Shown one piece after another: positions 1-11,800 of a stretch of 20,347 bases of DNA (its first letter is position 1; every line of letters begins with the position of its first letter). The stretch spans positions 1-20,347 of the forward strand of contig QANT01007464.1 of the NCBI GenBank assembly GCA_003254885.1. Direction: 5' to 3'. The notes beneath the pieces are model-generated. The model did no database searches. It saw nothing but the letters and a program-made list of their open reading frames with translations, and was not told where the DNA came from. A program made the translations under genes and the position numbers. This stretch comes from Purshia tridentata. Its lineage: Eukaryota > Streptophyta > Magnoliopsida > Rosales > Rosaceae.

Positions 1-594
1 TGTAAGGAGGAGATTTTAGGGATTGATGTTATATTATCATTTTCATAATTATCAATAGATATTTTTCCCTGGAAAAAGAAAAGAAAAAAGAGAGAGAGCT
101 GCTATATAAGCTATCACATAAATCAGTCTTAACTTTTAGCTGAGGGTTTCAAAAATGTGTCTAGCCTCAGGTGACTGGGTAGCTGGGCTTTGCAGCTAAT
201 CTTGGTATTGGGGATATAGATGAGGATAAGGCAAGCCTGTCTAGGCCAAGATTTATTGTTAGTTTTTTTGTGCTCTGGGTCCTGGCCCCCATTGTAACAA
301 GAAAAAAGGTGGCATTGTGTGCGAATGTGAAGTGTGTATGTGTAGCTACTAATATTATGTAACTATTTCTGTTTATCTAGGAATTTTCACTCCATTCATT
401 TAATTTTTCCATTTTGTCAAGAGAACAAGCCTTTCTTCTCAATACATATGATTGTTTGAGCTTTAATTTTTTAATATTTTAAAATTCGTTTTTAGGAATG
501 TTCCGTCCAAGTTTATTTTTGTCATGGTGTGTGCCTTTATTTTTAACACATATGGGTTGAGCTTCTCTTTTTTGTTTTCTTATTTCATTTCTAG
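1..594 (+). other. Intron sequence upstream of the first visible NUP160 exon
   Basis: No exon is supported here. The stretch ends in a pyrimidine-rich tract and ctag acceptor at 591-594. The window opens with t followed by gtaagg, which would suit a splice donor, so the preceding exon may end at base 1; this is unproven. The GC-richer part near 140-300 looks like repeat-derived sequence, but I could not assign it to a family. Confidence 0.4.
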
Positions 595-2809
595 GGAAGA
601 TGCACAATTTTACACTTTGCAAGAGGACTTTGTTGCAGATCAGCTGTTTCAAAGCTCTGAGAATTCTTCAGATGACCTTCTTCTGATAACACATTCAATA
701 TTTTCATCTTCAAAGGTATGGTGACTAAAAAAATTAAAATTTTATGGTGACTAAAAAAATTAAATTTTCTGTTTGCAAAGTAGCTGTCAAGTTACTGTTT
801 GAGAATTCCACGTTACCAAGAGCTTTGAGATTTGTTGTGACAATTTATTTATAATAAACAATTTTATTTATTCTTGACAAAGTGCTTTTCCAGTCCACTA
901 CAATACACATCACAATACAGGATAATAAAGCTTCACATACTAGCCTATCAACTATAGCCAGACAAACACATTGTCATTCCTTAGAATTAAACCACTGCAG
1001 CTCTCCAATTAGAAAAATCACTTAGGACGAAGTATCTCTAAGTTTTGAGGATACTGTTGCCCAAAATCTAACCCTCTCCCAAAGCTCCTTGTTTCATAAT
1101 CTCCATTATCCTTAAATTTTGTTTTATTTTTCTCCCACCAAATTACCCAAATAATAGGTAGCACACAACAATCTCCCAAGACCTTAGTTTTCTTTCCCTT
1201 CCCAAAACACGACTGCCTCTCACCTAGAGTTGGTACAAGGATGGATTATTCCTTTATCAAAGAACTCTAGAAAAACCCTTATCAGATCTTTCAAAACATC
1301 CCAACAATCCTGAAACAAAGCCCGAGTGAATCCATCTGGACCGAACGACTTGTCTCTGCTGCAATCAAGCACCACTTTTCTAATTTCTTCCTCATCAAAA
1401 GGTCTCTCAAGCTGCCCATCACTCTCTTTATTTATGGGGCACCAATTGAAACCCTCCAATCTAAATCCCACCCCTTAGTCTCTTGTGCAGTGGTACATAA
1501 AACAATCCACAATCTGACTTACCTTCCTCATTGTTGCTTGTTGCCAAGCTGGAAGCTACTGTATGTTAAATATGTTTCTTACAATGTTTTGCTTGATATA
1601 TATTTCTGCAGGATCACATTGTACCAGTTGTATCTTCTATTTTCTTACGTAGGCTGCTTCTTCCTGGAGTTCATCATAACATTGCTTTGCGCTCAACTTT
1701 GTTGGATTATAACAGGCATTGGAGTAATTCAGATTTCCAGTCCTTAACTGCTGAGGAGTTGAAGAAGGAAATTCTTTCTCTGATTGAACATGAGGTTTTC
1801 ATTGTAGTTTTAATTAATTCTCTCTTACACACACATATGTGCACCCCGGAGTAGAGAGGGAATCACCCTGATTTGCTAGAAAACTGATAAACTTTGTATA
1901 TTGTGTTAGGGTGTCACTGATAATTCAACCTCAATATTTTGCTGCTGGAAAAATTTCTGTACTCGTTACTTCCAGAATTGGTGCAAGAGCAATGCACCGT
2001 GTGGTTTGCTTGTTGATTCTTCCACGGGCTCGCTTGGTATAATCAGAAAGAATTCAGTAACTCTTTTCCGTTCTCTGGAGGATATTGAGCGAGTTATTGA
2101 TGGTATCTCTGTGATCCTTGCTTTATTTGAAGTAGACTAAAATCTATTTTCTTCTCTCCTACAGGAAAATCATTTCTAATTTTAATTCTTTGTTCCCCTT
2201 TTTTAAAAGTGGTTCTCATGTTTATGCTTGATAGGTTCTTCTGATGAAATTGGCAATCTTGTTAGCTCTGGGGTGGATTTATTTGATGATGCTATTGAAT
2301 TTGAGGTGCTCTTGGAAATGCTCAGATGTGTTCTTAATGTCAGCCAACAATTGGGAAAACCATCTTCTGCTATATTTTATGAATCACTAGTTAGTGCACC
2401 ACCAGTTATCTCGTCTGAACAGATTACTACTCGCATATTGAAGATTTTAGAAACTGGATGTAGTTCAACAGTAGCAATGCTTCATACATCAGATCTTGGA
2501 CCTGATGTTTCTTGGGAGAAAAGCCTGGCAGATCACAAACAGTTGAGGAAATTTTCTATTGACATGCTGTTATCTCTTCATGCTTTGCATGAAAAATCTG
2601 GCTCATGGAACCGAATTTTAAATGTGATCGAGAGTTACCTAAAATTTCTCATACCTCGAAAAGTCATACAGAAATTTGATGCTGAAATATCAATGGATAT
2701 CAATGCCTCCATTTTGGTCCAGGCTACTTCTCAAGTTGCAAAGGTTATGTTCGAGTCTGCATTGGACATTCTTCTGTTTCTAAGATATCTAGTGAGCATT
2801 AGTGGGCAG
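595..2809 (+). CDS. NUP160: NUP160 exon block 1 (four exons)
   Basis: Exons 595-715, 1612-1794, 1910-2102 and 2235-2809 encode residues 1-357 of the visible fragment. The first begins after ctag with one base completing a codon and ends phase 0 at SSSK. The second starts DHIVPVVSSIFLRR, the third GVTDNSTSIFCCWK, and the fourth starts with a split glycine followed by SSDEIGNLV and ends ISGQ. The fourth, 575 nt, is the largest exon. This block probably covers the end of the beta-propeller and the start of the helical region; that domain boundary is inferred. The ATG at 524 lies in the preceding intron and is not the start. The ATG at 2228 is also intronic. Confidence 0.92.
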
Positions 2810-5800
2810 GTCAGTTTTTTTATATTTATTTTTACTTTTTTCTTTTAGCATAATAAGAATAACCTCCAGTCTGTGTTTTTTATGTAAGTATTTGGTATGT
2901 GTTTGTATGCATGTTCCCTGTTTGTGTACTCTGCATGCAGCATCGTGTATCATGTCTGTTCATTTTGATATGCTATTGTGCCTATTAATACTCATTTTTC
3001 ATTTCTTTCTCGTCTGCTTGTAAGATCCAAAATGGCTGCTCTCACCAGTGTTGATTTGAATAAAATTTGTTCCCATTTATGGGATAATGAACTTCTTTAT
3101 GCTTGTGATTTATATGATAAACAAGGACTTGAATGATGTTCTTTTCATTGCATTTTGCCTACTTAGCCTCCATTTGTCTCATGTATCAGAACTTTCCAGG
3201 AGAATATATTCATTAAAAATTAGTTGTTCTCAAGCAATTTTATGTTGGTCATTTGCACAAAATTATTGTATAATACTGTAATTTTCCGCTACCAAACTGG
3301 GAAGTGGGGTAATTTTTTGCAACCAAAGGTGGTGACCGAATAAAGTCATTGATGACCCTTTGATGACCAGTCGTGTTTTGCTGATGGCTGTCTGACAACC
3401 AATCATAGTCTGTGGTAACCTACACTAAGGGTCAACTTGTGAGTAGACCACCTTTTATCCTCATAATTGGAAAACAAAAAAAGAAGGAAAAAGGAATAAA
3501 GTATTAAAACTGGGTTCAAATTCATGATTCTTTCTCCTAAAAACTGGGATTACATTTGATCTTTTCTGTCATTCAGACTTATTCTAATCCATGCCTTCCA
3601 CTACATCTTTAATAATCATTTCCTTCTGGTCTTTCTTTAACCCGTTTCAATTCATTCACAACCTACTCTGATGTTCATTTCCTCAGCTTTATCAGTTTGT
3701 ATAATAGTTTGGGTTGTTATCTATGCATTTTTCTTTTGCCATCTTTGACATTCTTTATTCCCATGATAAGAGTCTCCATCTTGCTTAAGAATTTGATCAA
3801 TCCATTAAACAACTGTTAAAGTTTCTTTCGGTTTTACTTCCAGATCCAGATGCTGCATGATGATGTATCCAAAATACAACTTGACTTGGTTCCAATGATT
3901 CAAGAAATTATTTCTGAGTGGCTTCTTATACATTTCTTTGCTACCACACCAACTGAATCAGCTGCAATTGAAGATTTCAGCTCTCAACTGTCATTGTTAC
4001 AAATTGGTATGTTTATGCTATCTGGATACTTTGTAACTAATATTTCTGATTGAGTGCTGTTCTGATGATTATCCAATGTCTATGGTTCAGATAGCAACAC
4101 GGGCAGAAGATCATGGAATGAGAAACTTGGAAAGTGTGAGTTCACTCTGGCTTTTATATTCTTACTAAATATTCGAAGTTCCTCCAGAGATCAAAGACAT
4201 ATTTCTTCAAGAAGCATACCAAATGTACATGGTATTATTAGTTCAATGCGGGACTTTGCTAGCTGGATCATTTGGGGCCAGACCGGTGAATCCTTTACTT
4301 TTCTGAGCCGTGCAACGGATCTTGCATTGATTCTTCTAAGGCATGGACAGTATGATGCCGTTGAGGTTATTTCTCTACCTCCAGCTTCCTGCTATCCCTC
4401 AAACCTTTTTTCTTCGAGAATATTTTGTGGAACTATGTACTTACGATTATTCTTATTTTTCTATATTCTGTAAAGCACCTACTCACTATTGTGGAGGCAC
4501 ATTTACAAAAGGAGAAGACATCTCATAGCATTCAAGATACAGATGGAGGATGGTGCATACTTCATCATGTTTTAGGATGCTGCTTACTTGCGCAGGCACA
4601 TCGTGGATTACATGGAATGCTGAAAGAGAGGAAGGTCTATGAAGCTGTTCGTTGTTTCTTTAGGTAATCTATGTTCTGTGAATTTTTCACTTAATGCCTT
4701 CTTTATGGAATTAACACTTAAAAGTGGCTTTGGATTTGACTTGTTGAAAAAATTAAATAATACGTGAAACTTCCACTTGAAGTTATGCTTTTTTTCTTTT
4801 AATTTTTTGTATCTTTTCCTGAAGATACTTAATTTGTTCAAATTATTTATCTAAGGCGATTTCAATTTTTACAAGAGAATAAAACATTTGAGATAAGTAC
4901 ATCTCTTACCAAGAAATACAAAATATTGAGAAGCTTGAATTGAGCTTTCTTGGAACAAGGAGAGTGTGAAATTTTGTGTAATTGAGTTAGCTCATGGTAC
5001 AAATGCCAATAGGGGTACATAACAACAATGTAATTTTGTTCGACTTAAATAGAAATTATAATTATTCTTTCCAAACATTACAAATACATATGAAAATATG
5101 ATAGAAAAATGCTATAGGAATCTTGTTTGCCCCAAAACATAAATAGTCCATACAAGTGCAGCAACTTGACCCAGATTTGCAGCATGATGGAATAATGCCA
5201 AAAACATATACTTGGAAACACCTTTGCGCAAACTACACCAACATGAGGATAATAGTGCTCATGTTTAACTAACGCTATCAATTGCACTTCGGAATAATAG
5301 TGCTCCATTCTTTTTAATTCTCATTTGCTTTTTCAAGTGAAGGCTAAAATTTTTTATTTTACTATCCAGAGCTTCATCTGGAAAAGGGTCATCGCAGGCT
5401 TTACAGAGTTTGCCTCAGGAAGCAGGGCTGCCACATCTTGGTTTCAGTGAGTGCATTGATCTTTATATATATTAAACCAATGATATATGTTTTGTGACAT
5501 TTTTATTAACTCTTTCGTTTTCATTTTTACCTTCTCAGGTTCAGCTGATAGTGTATCAGCTGCTGCATGGAGGCTTCAGTACTATCAGTGGGCTATGCAT
5601 ATATTTGAGCAATATAATATTAGTGAAGGTGCATGTCAGTTTGCTCTTGCTGCGCTTGAGCAAGTTGAGGAAGCCTTTATTGCAAAGGATGAGTGCCATA
5701 GCAGAGATCAATTTGATGAATCAGTAGCCACCATCAAAGGACGACTTTGGGCAAATGTCTTCAAATTTACTTTAGATCTTAATCTATTTTATGATGCGTA

Positions 5801-8800
5801 TTGTGCAATAATTTCAAACCCAGATGAGGAGAGCAAGTACATCTGCTTGAGGCGTTTGATATTTGTTCTTTATGAACGTGGTGCCATAAAGGTTTTCTAT
5901 CAAATTCTTAATTTACCTTTGTTTAGCTTTAACATTCTTTTCCAGTTTTTGCCTTCTCTAACTTGAAAACTGTATATAATTATATTAAGATTATAAAATG
6001 GGATTTCACAAAATTAGAGACAACAGTTTAAACTAATCTGGTATTTAATCGCCATTTTGCCATCCAACCTTTTTGGTGGTTTGGAGGTGACTTAAACTAA
6101 TTTTCTCTAAATTTTACAGATGCCAGAGGTAAGATGCCGAGCTATATTTAAATTGTCAAATCCGTATTATTTCTTATTTCTGAGGCACTAGCTCTCGTTG
6201 CCATGCATGCATTTTTTCTTAAGAAAATATTTGAATTTACTGTTTTCTGTAACGTGTGGCAAGGAACTGATTTCTTTTTCCAGCATAAGTTTGTAATTAT
6301 GTACTACTGGAGCTAATCCTCTACACTGTCTTCTATTTCAGATTCTTTGTGGTGGTCAGCTACCCTTCATTGGTCTTACAGAGAAGGTAGAGCAAGAGCT
6401 TGCCCGGAAGGTATGATCTAGTTAGAGTGAATTGGATACTGTATTTCAATATAGATTTTTCCATTTTCATAACCTGGTGATTTTTTTCTCTAAATTAAAT
6501 ATGCAGGCAGAGCGTTCAGATATTTTAGTGAAGCCAAACTTATATAAGTTGCTTTATGCATTTGAAATGCATCGGCATAACTGGCGAAGAGCAGCAAAAT
6601 ACATCTACCAATATTCAGCTCGTTTGAGAACTGCTCTGAAAAATTACCAGCACACGTCAGTGGCACTGAAGGAGATGCTCAATGGGCTCTCTGCTGCTAT
6701 CAATGCACTTCATCTTGTTCATCCTGCCTATGGTTGGATTGATCCTATGCTTGAGAGAAATTATCTTCACAATGGGCAGTACCCAAGTAAAAAAGCTAAA
6801 ATAACAATGGATGAGCAGTGTAAGTAATGCAACAACCAATAAATTTTGTTTTGTTTTGTCTATATATATATATATATTTGATAAATAATATAAACAATTT
6901 TGATCTTCTACTTACTCGTGACACAAAATGCTTGCTTATCAACTGTTGGATTTTGGTTGATATTGAAATCCCAATAAGTACTTTTCATTTTTGGATGGAT
7001 TTTTCATGACTGTAGAGTATACATACACATGTACATGTAATATATCCCTCACATAGGAACTTCTAATCTATATATGTTCTGTCCACATTTACATTGTGCA
7101 TTGTTTGGTTTGAGGCCATGACAAGCTTAATTTTATATTGCAGCAGCTAGCAATGGTGTTCATCCTCAAACATGGAAATCTTATATTGATATTGAGGAAA
7201 TTGAGAACGAGTTTTTGCTTACTTCAGCAGAATATTTGCTTTCACTGGCACATGTCAAATGGACATTTAGTGGTAAAATTCTTTGTGTTTATTTGTTTAT
7301 ATTACATTTTCATGAATTAACCTTGGATGGCAATAAGCCATAATTTCACTTTTAGGTTGATATTCTGAAAAATTATAGTAATTAACCTTGTAGTCTGTTG
7401 GAATTGGGAAAGATTTGGAATTGGCAAAGATTTTAACTAGTAGGATATACATAAAAACATAGGAAGTTGTACAAAGCCTATGTCTATATATGTACACATA
7501 TATACATACCTTTTAAAAAAGGAAAAGTCTGAATCATTCACTTTTATAGTATCTCTCTTTGCGTTTTTGCAATTTGGTATTGAAGCATTATGGAGGGAAG
7601 GATAAAGAAGAGACAAAATTTCCTTGGTATGAGTTTGATAAATTATGGTAGTCATGAGAACAAGGGTTATAAATTTAGTGAGAAATTTCGGTTATATTGA
7701 TATTTTGAAATTTTATAAAACCATATACTAAATTTAGCACGCATATTTTGATATACCATTTTTTTATAATGATAGGTTAGTATCTCTTATAGAAAAAACT
7801 TGAACGAAATGCCAGAGTACTTGGGCGCTGGAACTCTATGTTCCAATGGTCAAATTGATACGGCCATCAATGTTATTTGGGTTTGTTATGAGGTTACAGG
7901 TATGCTTGATCCCTTTCAAGCAATTTGAAAGGAAAAAGTACGACCTAAAGTGAAAGTTCTGGCTTGGGTTATTGCTCACATTATCCTCAATGGTGTGTAA
8001 TGTGCAGAAGAATTGCAGAATGTGTGCCCTATTTATTTCTACATTGCCCTGTTGTATATTCGTTGTGGATATGGCTGATATGAGAAACCAATTTGAGTTG
8101 GGAAGTCCCAGATTCTTCTGACAAGTGATTAGGTGAAAAGTTGAATTTTTTGGAGGAAAAAAGGGGTTTGTTACTAGATGTGTTGTGTTAGGAACATTTT
8201 GGGTGGTTTGGATAGAGAGGAATGAAAGAATCTTTGAAGGCGTTAGAGGGGTGGGGGATGTTGGGGGTGGTGGACCATTTGTGGCATAGAGTTCGGTTGG
8301 ACATCCCTGTGGACTTCAGCGTCTTCTGTTTTCCTGGATTGGTCGTTTCGTGTAGTTTTTTCTGACTGGAATGCAGTGGCCATGTTGTTTTGTTATTTTA
8401 TTTTTTATTTATTGTTAATTTCTTTCTTTAGGCGTAGGATGTTAAAAGGACACTTTTTCCCATGTTGTAATTTCCATACCTTCAATGAAAATTATGTTTC
8501 TTATGAAAAAAAAAAGAAAAAAAAGAAAAAAAGAGGTTAAGGGACAATGGTAATCATGTTGGCTTTATACCTTACCATTGTCATCCTTTTCTCTTTATTA
8601 CTAAAGATTTGGCCCTAGCAGCTCAAAACCATAAGTCCGCCCTCTATTACTATCGTAACGCTGTTAGTAGTGTTCACAGTTCTATTCATGACACTGTTAG
8701 CAGCAGTCATGAATTGTCTTTCCTTTGCCATTTATCAACATCCATAGTTTGAAGGCTTTAGTTTCGTGTTTCTATCAATTAACTGCAACCTGGTTTCATG

Positions 8801-11800
8801 ATTGTTGTAACTTATTGCCTTTAAACACTTCTCACAACCCATCCTAGGTATATTACCTATCTCTTTTCTTTGTGAGAGAGCCAATATACCTTCTATCCAG
8901 CTGTCCTATGTGGCCTTGTACGAGCATGTTGATGTCTACATCTCACGGTTTGGTTGGAAGAATTGTTGGAATTGTTTGCCTTGCTTTCTTCCATTCCATT
9001 CCCTTCACTTATTTTTTGTCTTTTATTTTCTGTGTTTCTATAATTTTTGATATATCCTTGATTTCTTTCAGGAACCCAGAAAGCACCCTTAGAGTTGGTT
9101 GATCTCCTGATCGAGACAAATTTATATGATATGGCATTTACAATACTCTTAAGATTCTTTAAAGGTTCAGAGTTAAAGAGGTATAGTGTAACAAGGCTAT
9201 ATGCTTGTAAGGGTCTTACATATAGGTCTATACTAGTAGTTTCACAATAATATTTATTTCCTTTGTGATGCATAAAATGTATTCTGGAGTTCTTTTTTGT
9301 TCAGGGGATTGGAAAGAGTTTTCTCTGCTGTATCACTGAAATGTTGTCCACATATAGTTGATTCTTCATGGGTTGGGTAAGATAATTCTTTTCCTTGTGA
9401 TGCGGTTGGATTCAATAACACTTTTAAAATATGCAGAATCATGATTTTGCAATAATTTACATTTATTTTTTATTTTAAGACTACATGATTTAATAATCGC
9501 CAAAACTGAATCTAAATGATGTTTCAGGGATGATTCCAGAGCACATGGTCTTTTGTTGACATCATCAAAGTCTGAAATGGTTGTCCATGGTTCACCTGAT
9601 ATGGGTTCAATTAATCAACAATCGAAGGGAATTAGTCAATGGGGAACTCTAGAGCTTTATCTTGTTCGTATTCTTCTTAACTCTCCACTTTCTGTTATCA
9701 ACTATAGCAACTCTCAGCTTCTTCTATTAAATAGTAGAAGAATTGATAGTTTAGAAAGGGTAAATAGTTATTTTGCTCCCTAGACTATCACACTTGTGTC
9801 AGTTTGCTTTCCTGACTTTTAATTTGAAAAATTAAAGATTCAGACTTTTTCGATTTTGCCAATCGAAGACTTTTCTGTCAATTTACACATTTTTTATTCA
9901 AATTTATGTTTTTATAGCACCATGTATCAATCACCTAGAGTCCTTTTTTAGGGCAAAATGATCCCTTTCATTTAAACCTTACTTTTTCTTACTCATGCAC
10001 CATTTTTCCCTACTTCATTTCCTACTAAATTTGGATAAAAAATATATAAATTGATGAAAAGTCCTCAATTGGCAAAATTGAAAATGTCTGTCTCCTTAAT
10101 TTTCTAAATTAAAAAAGTCTGGGGAGTAAACTAATACAAGTGTAATAGCCTAAGGAGCAAAATGGATATTTACCTTTAGTTTATAAAAGAGAAATCCATA
10201 TGTAATTTTAGATAGTGTGGACATCATTTCTATTAAGACTTAATATGTTTAACTCTTAAACCATCAGTCTCTTCATCTCCATAATCATAGACATGTTAGG
10301 ATTTTATCTTTCCTTCCAAGTTGTGGCTGAATCTGATTGTCTATATATGAATTTAAAACTCTATATTTGATGACAGTATGATATATTTGCATTTGCATTA
10401 AAAAAGCATCAAAAAGGGCAAAAGACTTATAATAATTTTTTTTTTATTAATTTAATTGGGCAAGCACAAAAGAAATAGTTCACCTCATTTGAATTCTCAA
10501 ATTTGAATGAGACAAATATACTTAGAAGTTTTTCTCTTAATTTCCAAGTTGTTGGAGAATAAAATTAAGTTATAATTTGGATACTAACCTCTTGGAATAT
10601 ATGGTTGTTAATTTAGTTTAGTGATGTGATATAGCTTCCTAAATTAGTTGTTTTAGTTTCCAATTCTGATTAGTGTTGTACCCTATTTAAACTTGTGATT
10701 AATGTCTATTATTCTCTTCCTATTTTCTCAGGACAGATATAAAGTGTTCCATGCTCGATTACCACTAATTGTCGCCGAAACTCTTCTTCGGACGGATCCT
10801 CAAATTGAATTGCCTCTTTGGCTGGTTAAAATGTTCAAGGTAACTCTCTCGAGGAAGCTGGATTCTCTTGGTTGTTTTCTAAATATATGAGGAAGACACC
10901 TTTTACAAAATTTATATACTTTCATCTATCTATCTATCTTTCCATAGCATAGACTTATCCATCTCTCTCCATCTTTCCATATAATTTATGCTATTTAGTT
11001 CATCCTTCCTGATTGACTATGGTTTCATATATGCTTTTTGATGATATGGATAGCTTCAAACAATCTAATCTTGTAACATGATAACCTTCTGACATCCACT
11101 CGATTGTTGACAGGGTGGTAGAAGGGAAAACACTTGGGGGATGACTGGCCAAGAATCAAATCCAGCATTATTGTTTCAACTATATGTTGATTATGGTCGA
11201 TATAGAGAAGCTACAAATCTGTTGCTTGAGTACATAGGATCATATTCATCAATGGTAAATTGCACCCTGTTTTCTATCTTAAGCTTATGCATTCCTGTAC
11301 ATGGGATCATATTCATGAATGGTAAATTGCACCCTGTTTGCTATCTTATGTCGATTTCATGTCATTAGTATTGCAGATAACTTTGGAGTAGGACATTCAT
11401 GTCAATAGGCATACTTAATTTTGAGAAATCAGTAGATATATCCATCTCAGATATGTGTTGGTCGTGGTTTCATATTGGTCAAACTTCAAACATCATGTCT
11501 AATTGAGCCCTGATGAATTCTGCCGGATTTTAACTTAAGCTGTTCTCTTCTACAGAGACCAGCAGACATAATCAATCGTAAAAGACCATTTGCAGCTTGG
11601 TTTCCATACACGGCAATTCAGCGCCTCTGGTGCCAACTTGAGGACTTAATCAGTTCAGGACACATGGTAGATCAATGTAAAAAGCTCAAAAACTTATTAC
11701 ATGGAGCTTTGCTGAGCCATCTCGAACTGGTAAGCTATATTTTCAACAGACAGCTACTCATGTGATGAACTTCCGTAACCATGCTGCTGTGTCCTAAGTA

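Noticed and set aside
140..310. A possible upstream NUP160 exon in the GC-richer part near the window start
   Set aside because: No in-frame stretch resembles NUP160 just before EDAQFYTLQEDF, and no acceptor and donor pair gives the required phase.
524..724. A 66-residue frame starting with ATG 524 as a separate small gene
   Set aside because: Its first 23 codons are intron. Only the part from 595 matches NUP160, and the frame runs through the splice donor at 716.
8893..9273. A 126-residue minus-strand frame
   Set aside because: It overlaps the NUP160 exon at 9072-9180 on the opposite strand and shows no domain-like pattern.
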